Source: Nitrincola alkalilacustris (lineage in GTDB: Bacteria; Pseudomonadota; Gammaproteobacteria; Pseudomonadales; Balneatricaceae). Taken from it: a stretch of DNA of 64,000 nucleotides. The stretch is taken from the NCBI RefSeq assembly GCF_008973755.1, contig NZ_WBOM01000001.1:1-64000 (forward strand), given 5' to 3'. A program made the translations under genes and the position numbers. The notes below the pieces were generated by a model, which saw only the letters and a list, made by a program, of their open reading frames with translations, was not told the DNA's origin and did no database searches. Shown here in pieces: positions 1 to 11,995 of the stretch; the stretch's first letter is position 1; each line of letters opens with the position of its first letter.

Positions 1-108
1 CATAGAGACGTGGCACCACCTGATCCCATACCGAACTCAGAAGTGAAACGCGTCATCGCCGATGGTAGTGTGGGGTCTCCCCATGCGAGAGTAGGTCATC
101 GCCAGGCA
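1..108 (+). rRNA. rrf: 5S ribosomal RNA, 3' part (5' end outside window)
   Basis: The sequence from about position 16 follows the bacterial 5S rRNA core almost base for base (CCACCTGATCCCAT, then GAACTCAGAAGTGAAACG, then GATGGTAGTGTGGGGTCTCC) and ends in the usual GCCAGGCA. Comparison with the 120-nt E. coli 5S suggests that about 12 bases are missing at the 5' end, so the window opens inside the last gene of an rRNA operon. A strong terminator follows directly. Confidence 0.97.
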
Positions 109-121
109 CTTAATACCGCAG

Positions 122-151
122 CCCCCGGTCTCTTCGAGATCGGGGGTTTTT
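122..151 (+). terminator. Rho-independent terminator of the rRNA operon
   Basis: An 11-bp stem (CCCCCGGTCTC / GAGATCGGGGG, one G.T pair) closes a 3-nt loop and is followed by five T residues. It lies 14 nt after the 5S rRNA. Confidence 0.93.
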
Positions 152-224
152 GCGTTTAGCGGCCTTGTAATGATATGCAGGTTTAACAGCCTGGCGCCTG
201 AAAGCTTCTTAATATGAGAGGCTC

Positions 225-917
225 ATGAACAGTCAACAGTACACTGCAGGTACAAGCACCATGCAATTAGTTGATCCACCACGTAAACCCTTTGTTGCCC
301 GTGGTTCCAAAACCCGACGCTGTGAGCGTTGTCGGCTGCGTGTGGATCTGTGCATCTGTGCCGAATGTCACACTGTCACTGCAGGATCTGCTTTCTGGTT
401 ACTGACACACCACAATGAGTTTTATAAACCCAGTAACACGGGGCGCCTGATACTGAACACTATTGCAGGTTCAACATCATCGGAATGGGCACGTCAGGAG
501 CCGGGTGACGCTTTTCAGGGACTCCTGGATGATCCGGCTCTGGCACCCTGCATAGTGTTTCCTTTCGGTGAAGACTATCAGCATCGTATGATCAGTGATC
601 CTGTACCCAGCGATGGGCGAAAACCTGTATTCATCATACTGGATGGCACCTGGCGTCAGGCCAGGCGAATGTTCAGGCATAGCCGATATCTCGATCACTT
701 GCCGGTGATAGAGCCTGAGGCGCGCTTGCACAGTGGCTACAGGCTCAGGCAGGCCATTGAGCCGGGTCAGTTATGTACAGCTGAGGTCGCCATAGCGTTA
801 CTGCAGCAGACAGGAGATCAGCTTGCTGCCGAGCATCTGGCATCGGTATTCAGACTATTCAACATTCGGGGGCATATCTCACGACGCAGCAAAATGCCAG
901 AAGATATCTTGCCATAG
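225..917 (+). CDS. tapT: DTW-domain tRNA-uridine aminocarboxypropyltransferase
   Basis: The 230-aa protein has the DTW-domain layout: an N-terminal cysteine cluster (C33, C36, C43, C45, C48) that should bind zinc, and the family signature DGTW at residues 140-143 followed by RQARRMF. Family members use S-adenosylmethionine to add an aminocarboxypropyl group to uridine 47 of some tRNAs (acp3U). The ATG at 225 follows a weak GAGAG site; an internal ATG at 261 is a possible later start but still precedes all the cysteines. The gene stands alone between the rRNA terminator and the convergent secB operon. TapT assignment rather than another DTW paralogue is by similarity only. Confidence 0.85.
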   Translation: MNSQQYTAGTSTMQLVDPPRKPFVARGSKTRRCERCRLRVDLCICAECHTVTAGSAFWLLTHHNEFYKPSNTGRLILNTIAGSTSSEWARQEPGDAFQGLLDDPALAPCIVFPFGEDYQHRMISDPVPSDGRKPVFIILDGTWRQARRMFRHSRYLDHLPVIEPEARLHSGYRLRQAIEPGQLCTAEVAIALLQQTGDQLAAEHLASVFRLFNIRGHISRRSKMPEDILP

Positions 918-1002
918 ATGGCTGGATCGGGCGGGGAAAGAGGTTGTACAGCAACCTGGTGGACTCAGGCGCTGTACAACTGCAGAGGCATGACTGAGCT
1001 GG

Positions 1003-1470
1003 TCAGTGTGGTGCTTCTGTAGGCTGAGGAGCTTCTGCCTGTTGACGCTGCTTCTGTTGGGCATAAAGCGCATCGAAGTTGACAGGGGCCAGCATCAGAG
1101 GAGGGAAGCTTGCGCGGGTAATGAAATTATCCACAGCTTCTCGTGCATAGGGGAACAGAATGTTCGGGCAGAACGCACCGAGTGTGTGTTCCAGATCATC
1201 CTGGCTCAGGCCGCTGATCATGAAGATACCAGCCTGGTGAATTTCAACCAGCAGAGATGGGGTATCTTCATTATTGACGGTAGCGGTGACGGTCAGGACC
1301 ACTTCGTAGTGTGTTTCGTCCAGTGCCAAGGTCTTGGTGTTCAGGTCCAGCTTGACTTCTGGTTTCCAGGCCTTGGTGAAGACCTGTGGGCCTGCCGGTG
1401 TTTCCAGAGATGCATCTTTCAGGTAAACGCGCTGCATGGCGAACTGTGGTTTGATTTCATTCTCGGACAT
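1003..1470 (-). CDS. secB: Protein-export chaperone SecB
   Basis: The 155-aa product matches SecB in length and in its diagnostic N-terminal strand (PQFAMQRVYLKDASLETP) and the later region FCPNILFPYAREAVDNFITRASFPPLMLAPVNFDALY. SecB is a cytosolic tetramer that keeps preproteins unfolded and passes them to SecA. The C-terminal tail is rich in Q, A, P and E and lacks an obvious zinc-contacting motif. Start ATG at 1470 has an AAGGAA site upstream. It is the last gene of a yibN-grxC-secB run on the minus strand, the same order as in enterics. Confidence 0.97.
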   Translation of the reverse strand: MSENEIKPQFAMQRVYLKDASLETPAGPQVFTKAWKPEVKLDLNTKTLALDETHYEVVLTVTATVNNEDTPSLLVEIHQAGIFMISGLSQDDLEHTLGAFCPNILFPYAREAVDNFITRASFPPLMLAPVNFDALYAQQKQRQQAEAPQPTEAPH

Positions 1471-1492
1471 TAGTTATTCCTTTGCTTGATTG

Positions 1493-1753
1493 TCAGTCGT
1501 GCTCGGCGAGCAGCGGGTCGAGCTTGCCTTGATATTCAAGTGCAAACAGGTCATCACAACCACCGACATGATGGTTGTTGATAAAAATCTGAGGGACGGT
1601 TCTGCGTCCACTGCGCTCCATCATCTCCTTACGAAGCTCAGGAGCGCTGTTGATGTCCAGTTCTGTATAAGCTGCTTTTTTCTGATCCAGCAGACTCTTT
1701 GCGCGAACACAGAAAGGGCACCAGCGTGTTGTATAGAGTGTAATTTCAGGCAT
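1493..1753 (-). CDS. grxC: Glutaredoxin 3 (GrxC)
   Basis: An 86-aa single-domain glutaredoxin with the dithiol active site C12-P-F-C15, the cis-proline motif TVPQIF and the GSH-binding GGCDD near the C-terminus. It reduces protein disulfides and glutathione mixed disulfides in the cytosol. Only 22 bp separate it from secB and 3 bp from the upstream rhodanese gene, so the three are probably co-transcribed. Confidence 0.96.
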   Translation of the reverse strand: MPEITLYTTRWCPFCVRAKSLLDQKKAAYTELDINSAPELRKEMMERSGRRTVPQIFINNHHVGGCDDLFALEYQGKLDPLLAEHD

Positions 1754-1756
1754 AAA

Positions 1757-2173
1757 TCACTTTTTAACCAGGGGCATGCTCTGGGCTTTCCATTCGGTAA
1801 TACCGCCCGACATGCGCATCACATTGGTGAAGCCGGCAGTTTTCAACTTTTTGCCGGCACTGCCTGCCGCTTGCCCAAGATTACACACGATAATAATGGG
1901 TTTGTCCTTGAGGCTATCCAGCTCCGAAAGACGTCTGTCCATGTCCGCAAAGGGGATATGTTTTGCACCGGTGATATGCCCGGTATCCCATTCCTTTTTG
2001 CTACGGATATCGACGACCACAGCTGATTCTTTATTGATCATCCGGGTTGCCTCAGCGGGTGTCACAGACCTGCCGGCTTTTCTCTGCTCTGTCCACAGCA
2101 GGACGCCAAGGGTGGCGAACCAGGCGAGTACAAGATAGTAGTGTGTTATCGCAAATTCGATCAGTCTTTCCAT
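1757..2173 (-). CDS. yibN: Membrane-anchored rhodanese-like sulfurtransferase (YibN family)
   Basis: The rhodanese domain covers about residues 40-138, with the CH2A-like start VVVDIRSKKEWDTGHITGAKHIP and a likely catalytic cysteine at C97 (IIIVCNLGQAAG). One transmembrane helix (about residues 9-27) anchors it, leaving the domain probably cytoplasmic. I prefer the ATG at 2173 (138 aa) over the open-frame ATG at 2224, because homologues begin at MERLIEF and a GCGGAAC site precedes it. It heads the yibN-grxC-secB operon. The physiological sulfur donor and acceptor are unknown. Confidence 0.9.
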   Translation of the reverse strand: MERLIEFAITHYYLVLAWFATLGVLLWTEQRKAGRSVTPAEATRMINKESAVVVDIRSKKEWDTGHITGAKHIPFADMDRRLSELDSLKDKPIIIVCNLGQAAGSAGKKLKTAGFTNVMRMSGGITEWKAQSMPLVKK

Positions 2174-2332
2174 TATGAGTTCCGCTTGGCAATCTGACTT
2201 TTCAACAGGCGCATAAGTATACAATGTACGAGCCTGCGGTATAAGTGCCAGGCGGTAACCGTTAGCTATAATCCGGCGATGTCAGTAAAATAAACAACAT
2301 TATTAAATTATAAACAGCACTATGGCAGATAA

Positions 2333-3883
2333 ATGAAAACAGCAAGAGCAACCAAGGCATTGTTGATCCTGGATGGCTATGGCGTCGAGTCCACTGCCTC
2401 TTCAGCGATTGAAGCAGCCCAGACCCCTGTCTGGGATAGTTTATTGGCACATAACCCCAACTCTCGGATTGCAACTTCCGGTATGGCTGTCGGCCTGCCA
2501 GATGGTCAAATGGGTAATTCCGAGGTCGGCCATATGAATATCGGTGCCGGCAGAGTGGTGTATCAGAACTTCACGCGGATATCGAAAGCGATCAGTGATG
2601 GTGATTTTTTTGAAAATCCGGCTCTCACAGGCGCGATGGACAAGGCGAAGGATACACGGGGTGCCGTGCATATTTTTGGCCTGTTATCGCCCGGAGGGGT
2701 GCACAGCCATGAGGAGCACCTCTTCTCTCTGGTTGAAATGGCGGTCAAACGTGGTCACACCAAGGTATTTCTGCATGCGATTCTGGATGGGCGGGATATG
2801 CCTCCGCGCTCGGCTGAGCCGTCAATAGCCGCGGCAGAGGCCGTGTTCAAGCGTCTCGGTACCGGTGCCATAGCCACTGTAGTAGGACGCTACTTTGCGA
2901 TGGACCGTGATAATCGCTGGGACCGTGTGACCAAGGCCTATGATGCGATGACGTTGGGTGAAGCGCCATTTCGTGCGCAGTCGCCGCAGCAGGCGCTTGC
3001 CGAAGCCTATGCCCGTGATGAGAATGATGAGTTTGTTCAGGCAACGGTGATTACCGATATGACCGGTCATCCGAAGGGTGTGATTCAGGATGGTGATGTC
3101 ATTATCTGTGCCAACTTCCGACCTGACCGGGCGCGCGAGATTACACGTGCTTTTGTCGAAGGTGATGAGTTTGATGGCTTTGAACGACGTGCCAGACCTG
3201 CGCTTGCTGATTTTGTGATGCTGACCGAGTATGCAGCCAGCATTCAGGCATCCTGTGCCTTCCCGCCTACGCCACTGAAGAATGATCTGGGTGAGTACCT
3301 GTCCGGTCTGGGCAGGACACAGCTGCGTATATCTGAAACCGAGAAATATGCGCACGTCACTTTCTTTTTCAATGGCGGGCAGGAAGCTGTATATCCTGGA
3401 GAGGATCGTATTCTGGTACCTTCCCCACAGGTCGCCACCTATGATCTGAAACCTGAAATGAGTGCGCCTGAGGTGACAGACAAGCTGGTTGAGGCGATTC
3501 TGAGCCGTGACTATGATCTGATAGTGTGTAACTTTGCCAATGGCGACATGGTTGGGCATACCGGTAAGTTTGATGCGGCAGTGAAGGCTGTGGAGTGTAT
3601 TGATAAGTGTCTTGAGCGTGTGTTGGCAGCGATGGCTGAAGTGGACGGTGAAACCTTGATCACTGCTGATCATGGCAATGTCGAACTGATGCTGGACCCG
3701 GTAACGGGACAGCCTCATACCGCCCACACCAACTGGCCTGTTGCTTTGATTTATGATGGTCCACAAAAGGGCAATATCAGACTCAAGGATGGTTCCCTGT
3801 GCGACCTGGCACCGACACTGCTGGATCTGATGGGTCTGACACCACCGTCTGAGATGACAGGACATTCGTTAGTTGAACATTGA
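2333..3883 (+). CDS. gpmI: 2,3-bisphosphoglycerate-independent phosphoglycerate mutase
   Basis: The 516-aa protein has the usual length and the two-domain alkaline-phosphatase-like architecture of iPGM. Visible motifs are the N-terminal metal site LILDGYG (D14), the phosphorylated serine in [10 protein letters not shown] (S63), [18 protein letters not shown], and the C-terminal metal ligands in [12 protein letters not shown] and TADHGNVE. It interconverts 3- and 2-phosphoglycerate in glycolysis using manganese. It is divergent from yibN and leads the gpmI-envC-ctpA-yibQ run. Confidence 0.98.
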   Translation: MKTARATKALLILDGYGVESTASSAIEAAQTPVWDSLLAHNPNSRIATSGMAVGLPDGQMGNSEVGHMNIGAGRVVYQNFTRISKAISDGDFFENPALTGAMDKAKDTRGAVHIFGLLSPGGVHSHEEHLFSLVEMAVKRGHTKVFLHAILDGRDMPPRSAEPSIAAAEAVFKRLGTGAIATVVGRYFAMDRDNRWDRVTKAYDAMTLGEAPFRAQSPQQALAEAYARDENDEFVQATVITDMTGHPKGVIQDGDVIICANFRPDRAREITRAFVEGDEFDGFERRARPALADFVMLTEYAASIQASCAFPPTPLKNDLGEYLSGLGRTQLRISETEKYAHVTFFFNGGQEAVYPGEDRILVPSPQVATYDLKPEMSAPEVTDKLVEAILSRDYDLIVCNFANGDMVGHTGKFDAAVKAVECIDKCLERVLAAMAEVDGETLITADHGNVELMLDPVTGQPHTAHTNWPVALIYDGPQKGNIRLKDGSLCDLAPTLLDLMGLTPPSEMTGHSLVEH

Positions 3884-3898
3884 GCGAGTCTGTAGCGC

Positions 3899-5032
3899 GT
3901 GAAGTCATTTGCAGTGATATCTCTGCTTGCCTTACTGGTGATGCAGCCAGCTCTGGCTGCTGATCCGGAGGCAACTGCCGCTCAGATCCAGCAGTTGAAA
4001 AAGGATATTACCCGTCTGCAGGCATCCATAGGCCAGCAGACGGGTCAGCAGCGTAAAGAGGAAGAGGCTCTGCGTGATGCTGAGCGTGAGGTGGGCCGGG
4101 TCACGTCAGAGATCCGATCAATGGATACAGAGCTTGCGCAGCTGGAACAGCGTCTGAGTGGTTTGCAACAGCAAAGAGGTGAGCTGGAGTCCCTGCTCGA
4201 TCAAAGGCGTGAGCTGATTGCTGATCTGTTGCGCGATCAGTATCGTCAGGGGCGTCAGCCCCGTCTGCAACTCTTGTTGATGCAGCAGGACCCGGAGCAG
4301 CTCGATAGAGTCCTGCGCTATTATGATCATGTGAACAGTGCCCTGGTACAGCAACTGCAAGACTATCAGGTGCAACTGCGTACATTAGAGAAGACTCGCC
4401 AGGATATTACGGCGGCGGAGCAGGACAGGATCAATCGGCGCGAGTCTCTTAAGGCCAGAGAAGTTGCATTGAATCAGGCCAGAACTCAGCGCAGTACCGC
4501 GCTGAAGGAGCTGCAGGCCGCACTGGCTCAGAATCAGCAGCAACTGGTTCGGTTGCAGAGCGATCAGGAGCGGCTGGAACAGGTACTGGTCGAAATTCAG
4601 CGTAACCTTGAGCGCTCACGCCTGAGCACCGATAACCAGGCATTCACCGAGCGCAAGGGAAAACTTTCCTGGCCGCTGCAGGGCAGAGTGCTCCGCAGTT
4701 ATGGTAGTGTACGTAATCAGTTGAGTTACGAAGGGTTGCTGATTTCAGCTGCCGAGAATACTGAGGTCAGAGCGGTGCATCATGGTCGTGTCGTGTTCGC
4801 CGACTGGCTCAGAGGGTATGGTTTACTGCTGATTATTGACCATGGGGGCGGCTACATGAGTCTCTATGGCCATAATCAGAGCCTTTTCCGTGAGCCTGGT
4901 GACTGGGTTGGCGGTGGCGAAGCGGTTGCTGTGGCTGGAAATAGTGGTGGCCATGAGGAACCCGCACTGTATTTTGCGATCCGTAATAATGGGAAGTCTG
5001 TTAATCCGGGCCAGTGGCTGGAGAGCCGCTAG
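3899..5032 (+). CDS. envC: Murein hydrolase activator EnvC
   Basis: The product (377 aa) has a signal peptide (residues 1-20, ending ALA-AD), a long coiled coil (about 25-245) rich in Q, L, E and R, and a C-terminal LytM/M23 domain (about 255-375). The zinc ligands of active M23 peptidases are not conserved: the first His-x-Gly-x-Asp is replaced around SYEGLLI and the final HxH by LYF. That fits EnvC, a non-catalytic factor that activates division amidases through FtsEX; ftsE and ftsX are at 30.9 kb. The start is a GTG at 3899, 16 bp after gpmI. Confidence 0.95.
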   Translation: MKSFAVISLLALLVMQPALAADPEATAAQIQQLKKDITRLQASIGQQTGQQRKEEEALRDAEREVGRVTSEIRSMDTELAQLEQRLSGLQQQRGELESLLDQRRELIADLLRDQYRQGRQPRLQLLLMQQDPEQLDRVLRYYDHVNSALVQQLQDYQVQLRTLEKTRQDITAAEQDRINRRESLKAREVALNQARTQRSTALKELQAALAQNQQQLVRLQSDQERLEQVLVEIQRNLERSRLSTDNQAFTERKGKLSWPLQGRVLRSYGSVRNQLSYEGLLISAAENTEVRAVHHGRVVFADWLRGYGLLLIIDHGGGYMSLYGHNQSLFREPGDWVGGGEAVAVAGNSGGHEEPALYFAIRNNGKSVNPGQWLESR

Positions 5033-5052
5033 CATAACCAAGGACTATTGAT

Positions 5053-6348
5053 ATGAAACTGCAGCCTGTTTTAAAGACCTGGCGACAGGCCTTGACCATA
5101 TTGTTGCTTGTCATGTTTGTGCCTGTTCCAGCGGTGTCCGAGGAGCGGACTTTGCCCCTGGATGAGTTGCGTCTGTTTGCTGAGGTGTTTGAGCGGATCA
5201 AATCGGCTTATGTTGAGCCGGTTGAAGATCGCAAGCTGTTGGAAGATGCAATCAAGGGGATGGTCTCTGGTCTTGATCCTCATTCGGCTTATCTTGATCC
5301 CAAGGCCTATGAGAGCTTGCAGGTGAATACCAGTGGTCAGTTCGGCGGCTTGGGCCTTGAAGTGGGGCTGGATGATGGCTTTATACGTGTTATTGCACCG
5401 ATAGATGATACACCGGCCCAGCGTGCAGGTATTCGGGCAGGGGATCGCATCATCAAGATTGATGATACCTCTGTGCAGGGGTTGGGCTTGAGCCTGGCGG
5501 TAGAGCTGATGCGTGGTGAGGTTGGTACTGAGGTGGTGCTGACACTGATTCGACAGGGTGTCGAAATGCCCTTTGAGGTGACGCTGACGCGTGACATCAT
5601 CCGGGTAGTGAGTGTTCGCTCTCGCATTCTTGAAGAGGGCTATGGCATGATCAGGATCAGCCAGTTTCAGAATAACACCGCCGCTCAGCTACGTCGGGCC
5701 TTGACTGATCTGAGCCGAGACAGGCCGCTGCAGGGGCTGATTCTGGATCTGCGCAACAATCCCGGTGGCGTGCTGCAGTCGGCGGTAGAGGTGACAGACG
5801 CCTTTATCAGCGAAGGGCTGATTGTCTATACGGAGGGTCGTATCCCCAATTCGGAGCTGCGCTTCAGTGCCCGTCCTGAAACCGCGGGGGGTGAAGTTCC
5901 GTTGGTTGTGTTGATCAATGGTGGTTCGGCCTCTGCCTCCGAGATAGTGGCTGGAGCTTTGCAGGATCACCGCCGTGCCGTGATCATGGGTACCGACAGC
6001 TTCGGCAAGGGGTCAGTCCAGACCATACTGCCGATCAGTAATGATCGCGCAGTGAAACTCACCACTGCCCGTTATTTTACTCCCCTTGGGCGCTCAATAC
6101 AGGCGGAAGGTGTACAACCTGATCTGGTGGTGGAAGAGGGTCAGTTGACTGCCACTGATCCAGGTAGACAGGTCAAGGAGCGTGACCTCAGTGGACACCT
6201 TGAAGGTGGCACAGCGGGAGGCACCAGCGGGCAGGGGGCTGAGGAAGCTTCACTGGCACAGACTGACTTCCAGATGTACGAAGCGCTGAATCTGTTGAAG
6301 GCGCTGAATATTGTTGCCGGACCCAAGCCTGTGATCAGTACCGAATAG
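5053..6348 (+). CDS. ctpA: Carboxyl-terminal processing peptidase, S41 family
   Basis: A 431-aa periplasmic protease with an N-terminal signal segment (residues about 10-30), a PDZ domain (about 90-175) and the S41 catalytic domain. The serine in GGSASASEI (S294) and lysine in FGKGS (K319) are 25 residues apart, the spacing of the Ser-Lys dyad in this family. It cleaves proteins near their C-termini, and CtpA of related bacteria acts on peptidoglycan hydrolases. The ATG at 5053 has AAGGA 9 nt upstream. It sits between envC and yibQ, suggesting a shared role in envelope maintenance. Confidence 0.95.
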   Translation: MKLQPVLKTWRQALTILLLVMFVPVPAVSEERTLPLDELRLFAEVFERIKSAYVEPVEDRKLLEDAIKGMVSGLDPHSAYLDPKAYESLQVNTSGQFGGLGLEVGLDDGFIRVIAPIDDTPAQRAGIRAGDRIIKIDDTSVQGLGLSLAVELMRGEVGTEVVLTLIRQGVEMPFEVTLTRDIIRVVSVRSRILEEGYGMIRISQFQNNTAAQLRRALTDLSRDRPLQGLILDLRNNPGGVLQSAVEVTDAFISEGLIVYTEGRIPNSELRFSARPETAGGEVPLVVLINGGSASASEIVAGALQDHRRAVIMGTDSFGKGSVQTILPISNDRAVKLTTARYFTPLGRSIQAEGVQPDLVVEEGQLTATDPGRQVKERDLSGHLEGGTAGGTSGQGAEEASLAQTDFQMYEALNLLKALNIVAGPKPVISTE

Positions 6349-6350
6349 TG

Positions 6351-7199
6351 ATGCCTGGACGCTTGCTGGTATTTCTCCTTTTACTCCTTCTACCGGGCCC
6401 TGCGGCCTGGTCGGAGGAGGTATCTCCCCGCTTTGTGCTGATCATAGATGATATCGGCGATAACCTTGAGCTGGGCAAGGCCGCAGTCACTCTGCCTGGC
6501 CCACTGACCTATGCGGTACTGCCTCACTCCCCTTTTGGTAAGCATCTGGCTGAGCTTGCCAATGAGCAGGGCAAGGGGGTCATGTTGCATGCACCCATGG
6601 CGAATACGCAGAACTTTCCCCTGGGCCCAGGTGGCCTCTATTTGACGCAGTCACAGGATGAACTTAAGGATACGCTGAGAGCCGGGCTGGATAGCGTCCC
6701 TCATGCTCGCGGGCTGAATAATCATATGGGGAGCCTGTTGACACAAAACCGTCGGCCCATGACCTGGGTGATGGAGGTTATTCAGGAGCGGAATCTGTTC
6801 TTTGTCGATAGCAAGACGACCGCCTTGTCCGTTGCCGGACGGGTTGCACGTGAGCATCAGGTACCTTTTCTGATCCGGGATGTGTTTCTGGATCATGAGA
6901 TTACAGAGGCCTTTATCCATCAGCAGTTTGAGCTGGCGATCCGGGTTGCACAAGAGAAGGGCAGTGTTGTGGTGATTGGTCACCCCTATCGGGAAACCGT
7001 CGATTATCTGAGATCCAATCTGTCACGACTGGATGAGCTGGGCATACAGCAACTCACGGTATCGGCAATGCTGCATCAGGAGCAGGTGTTTGAACGGATA
7101 ATCGAACTGGAAGGTCTGGCAGGCGTGCGCTGCCGGTCTGCATCCGAGTCAGAATGCGGACCGGTGGCGAAGGTATTGCTGAAAGATAAAAAGGACTGA
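6351..7199 (+). CDS. yibQ: Divergent polysaccharide deacetylase family protein (YibQ-like)
   Basis: The 282-aa protein has a signal peptide (LLVFLLLLLLPGPAAWSEE) followed by the family signature FVLIIDDIGDN near residue 30, VMLHAPMA near 80 and LNNHMGS near 125. It belongs to the NodB-like divergent deacetylase group (formerly DUF610) whose substrate is not established; a periplasmic polysaccharide or peptidoglycan target is an inference from its neighbours envC and ctpA. The ATG at 6351 follows the ctpA stop (6346-6348) by 2 nt; a GTG at 6348 is also possible. Confidence 0.88.
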   Translation: MPGRLLVFLLLLLLPGPAAWSEEVSPRFVLIIDDIGDNLELGKAAVTLPGPLTYAVLPHSPFGKHLAELANEQGKGVMLHAPMANTQNFPLGPGGLYLTQSQDELKDTLRAGLDSVPHARGLNNHMGSLLTQNRRPMTWVMEVIQERNLFFVDSKTTALSVAGRVAREHQVPFLIRDVFLDHEITEAFIHQQFELAIRVAQEKGSVVVIGHPYRETVDYLRSNLSRLDELGIQQLTVSAMLHQEQVFERIIELEGLAGVRCRSASESECGPVAKVLLKDKKD

Positions 7200-7209
7200 C
7201 AGCCCCTGA

Positions 7210-7821
7210 TCAGGCCGCCTGTTGGCGTCTGAACAGACCCTCGGCGAGGCGTGGCCATTGCTCTGGCCAGTTTTCAGTTGGCCGGCGCTTGAATTCACTG
7301 CGTACAAACTGGTGAATACGCCCCTCAGCGGTTGCCAGCAGCAGGTTGGCGCAGGAGCTTACCGGGATCTGTGTGCGCAGCCCTTCGCGCAGCTCTGCCT
7401 CGCGCATGATCTGCTTCAGTTGTGTTTCGAGACGCTCAAACAACTGGTTTACCCTGATACGCAGTCGCTCTGTTTCACCGGCCAGCGCATCGCCAGTCAG
7501 TATACGGGCCATGCCCGGGTTCTTTTCCACAAAAGCCAGAAGAAGCGTCAATATCTGCTCACACTGACGCACACCGCTGGCATCCGAGCCAATGATCAGG
7601 TTGATGCGAGAGAAGAGGGTATCTTCGATAAAGCCGATCAACCCTTCAAACATGCGAGCCTTGCTCGGGAAATGTCGGTAAAGAGCAGCTTCCGATACGC
7701 CCACTTCACGCGCCAGAGCAGCGGTCGTGATGCGTTGGCCCGGATTGCATTCCAGCATCTGAGCCAGCGCCTGGAGTATCTGCTCGCGCCTTGAGATTTT
7801 TTCCTGCTGTTTTTCAGTCAT
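7210..7821 (-). CDS. slmA: Nucleoid occlusion factor SlmA
   Basis: A 203-aa TetR-fold protein with the helix-turn-helix [43 protein letters not shown] (about residues 30-72), very close to SlmA/Ttk. SlmA binds chromosomal sites and blocks FtsZ assembly over the nucleoid. The context supports this rather than a drug-type TetR regulator: slmA lies beside dut and coaBC in many gammaproteobacteria. It ends 11 bp from the convergent yibQ. Confidence 0.93.
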   Translation of the reverse strand: MTEKQQEKISRREQILQALAQMLECNPGQRITTAALAREVGVSEAALYRHFPSKARMFEGLIGFIEDTLFSRINLIIGSDASGVRQCEQILTLLLAFVEKNPGMARILTGDALAGETERLRIRVNQLFERLETQLKQIMREAELREGLRTQIPVSSCANLLLATAEGRIHQFVRSEFKRRPTENWPEQWPRLAEGLFRRQQAA

Positions 7822-7859
7822 TGTTCTTCTCTTTTTTATAATCGTCCCGCGTGATGCGT

Positions 7860-10188
<2,329 letters not shown>

Positions 10189-10222
10189 GTTCCTTTATCA
10201 CTGTAAGTAAGAGTGGAGCGAT

Positions 10223-10681
10223 TCAATGACGGCCCGAAGAGCCAAAGCCGCCAGCACCACGGTCGCTGTCGCTGAACTCTTCAACGATCTCAAAATCTGC
10301 CTGTACTACCGGAACCAGTACCAACTGCGCGATACGTTCACCCGGCTCCATCTTGAAGGTGGTATGGCCACGGTTCCAGCAGGAAACAAACAGTTGTCCC
10401 TGATAATCGGAATCGATCAGCCCGACCAGATTGCCAAGCACGATGCCGTGCTTATGGCCAAGGCCTGAGCGAGGCAGAATCATTGCACACAGAGCGGGGT
10501 CTTCTATATGGATAGCCATACCGGTCGGTATCAGCTCGGTCTGCCCCGGCTCCAGAGTCAGTGTCTTGTCCAGGCAGGCGCGCAGGTCCAGACCTGCCGA
10601 GCCGGGTGTGGCGTAGCTGGGCAGCGGGAACTGGTCGCCAATACGTGAGTCGAGAATTTTTACCTGGAGCTGCTGTTTCAT
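10223..10681 (-). CDS. dut: dUTP diphosphatase
   Basis: A 152-aa trimeric dUTPase with the five family motifs in order: [51 protein letters not shown] and the flexible C-terminal arm [10 protein letters not shown]. It hydrolyses dUTP to dUMP. I place the start at the ATG at 10681, 2 nt after the coaBC stop, rather than the TTG six bases upstream that would overlap it. AAGG lies 8 nt before this ATG. Confidence 0.97.
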   Translation of the reverse strand: MKQQLQVKILDSRIGDQFPLPSYATPGSAGLDLRACLDKTLTLEPGQTELIPTGMAIHIEDPALCAMILPRSGLGHKHGIVLGNLVGLIDSDYQGQLFVSCWNRGHTTFKMEPGERIAQLVLVPVVQADFEIVEEFSDSDRGAGGFGSSGRH

Positions 10682-10683
10682 AT

Positions 10684-11898
10684 TCAAACCTTATCCTGAG
10701 CGGCGTTCATGGTGGATGCGATCTTCTCGATCAGTTGCCGAGCCAGTTGCTGCTTGCTGCACTGGGGCAGTGTTTCCTGGGTATCGGTCGTGACCAGAGT
10801 GACGAGATTTTCATCACTGTTAAAGCCGATCCCCGGCTGTGATACATCGTTGGCGATGATCATATCGAGTTGTTTGCGGGTCAGTTTACTGCGTGCATAG
10901 TTGAGTAGATCACGCGTTTCGGCGGCAAAGCCGACCGTAAAGGGCGGGGCAGCTTGCGCGGCGATGGTGGCAATAATGTCCGGATTCTTGACCAGCCGCA
11001 GCTCCATGATCTCTTCATTGCCCTTCTTGATCTTATGTTCGGCGACGGCGACGGGTTTGTAGTCGGCGACGGCGGCTGCACCGATAAACAGGTCGCAGGT
11101 TGCTATACCATCCAGTGAGGCGGCCAGCATCTGCTCAGCGGTTTCCACCTTGACCAGCTCTACCCGTGGCGGGGCACTGATATTCACCGGACCGCTGATC
11201 AGTTTGACGCGCGCACCGGCATCCACGGCTGCCTGGGCCAGGGCAAAGCCCATCTTGCCGGAGCTGTGGTTGGAGATGAAGCGCACCGGATCAATAGGCT
11301 CACGGGTGGGGCCAGCTGTAATGAAAACGGTCTTGCCACTGAGGCTGCGAGTTTCAAACTGTTCTGCTGCCAGTTGTGCCAGCTGCTCGGGCTCCAGCAT
11401 GCGCCCCGGCCCGGTATCGCCACAGGCCTGTTCGCCCTCTGCCGGACCAAACAGCTTGATACCGCGCTGTACAACGGTTGCGAGATTTGTCTGGGTGGCG
11501 GTATCGCGCCACATCGCCTGATTCATGGCCGGTGCCAGACAGATGGGGGCGTCAGTGGCGAGGCACAGTGTTGTCAGCAGGTCGTTGCCCATGCCTGCAG
11601 TCATGCGGGCGATGAAATCAGCGCTGGCCGGTGCAATCAGGACCAGGTCGGCCCACTTTGCCAGCTCTATATGGCCCATGCCTGCTTCCGCTTCCGGATC
11701 GAGCAGCTCCAGATGCACCTGATGACCCGACAGGGCCTGCAGTGTCAGTGGGGTGATGAACTCGGCGGCTGCCGGTGTCATGACCACGCGCACGTCGGCA
11801 CCGGCCTTTTTCAGCAGGCGCGTCAGTTCGGCACTTTTATAGGCGGCAATGCCCCCGGTAATGCCCAGCAGTATCTGGCGGTTGGTAAGTCTATGCAT
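10684..11898 (-). CDS. coaBC: Bifunctional phosphopantothenoylcysteine decarboxylase/phosphopantothenate-cysteine ligase
   Basis: The 404-aa protein has the flavoprotein decarboxylase CoaC at the N-terminus ([14 protein letters not shown], catalytic His in [17 protein letters not shown], and [10 protein letters not shown] with the reactive cysteine) and the CoaB ligase at the C-terminus ([24 protein letters not shown], then [19 protein letters not shown]). Together they perform two steps of coenzyme A synthesis; coaD is at 25.9 kb. It is divergent from radC and heads the five-gene minus-strand run. Confidence 0.97.
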   Translation of the reverse strand: MHRLTNRQILLGITGGIAAYKSAELTRLLKKAGADVRVVMTPAAAEFITPLTLQALSGHQVHLELLDPEAEAGMGHIELAKWADLVLIAPASADFIARMTAGMGNDLLTTLCLATDAPICLAPAMNQAMWRDTATQTNLATVVQRGIKLFGPAEGEQACGDTGPGRMLEPEQLAQLAAEQFETRSLSGKTVFITAGPTREPIDPVRFISNHSSGKMGFALAQAAVDAGARVKLISGPVNISAPPRVELVKVETAEQMLAASLDGIATCDLFIGAAAVADYKPVAVAEHKIKKGNEEIMELRLVKNPDIIATIAAQAAPPFTVGFAAETRDLLNYARSKLTRKQLDMIIANDVSQPGIGFNSDENLVTLVTTDTQETLPQCSKQQLARQLIEKIASTMNAAQDKV

Positions 11899-11995
11899 AC
11901 CCTGAGAGTCCAGTTATTCCTTGTTTTTACAGAAGGCGCTAAGATACCACCTGAGCAATGTTTTGCCCAGATTGAGCAATCACAAGGAGGTGATT

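Noticed and set aside
1006-1473. Long open frame opposite secB
   Set aside because: It mirrors secB codon structure, has no ribosome site and no family resemblance, so it is a shadow frame. The same applies to other long antisense frames, for example opposite gpmI and amtB.
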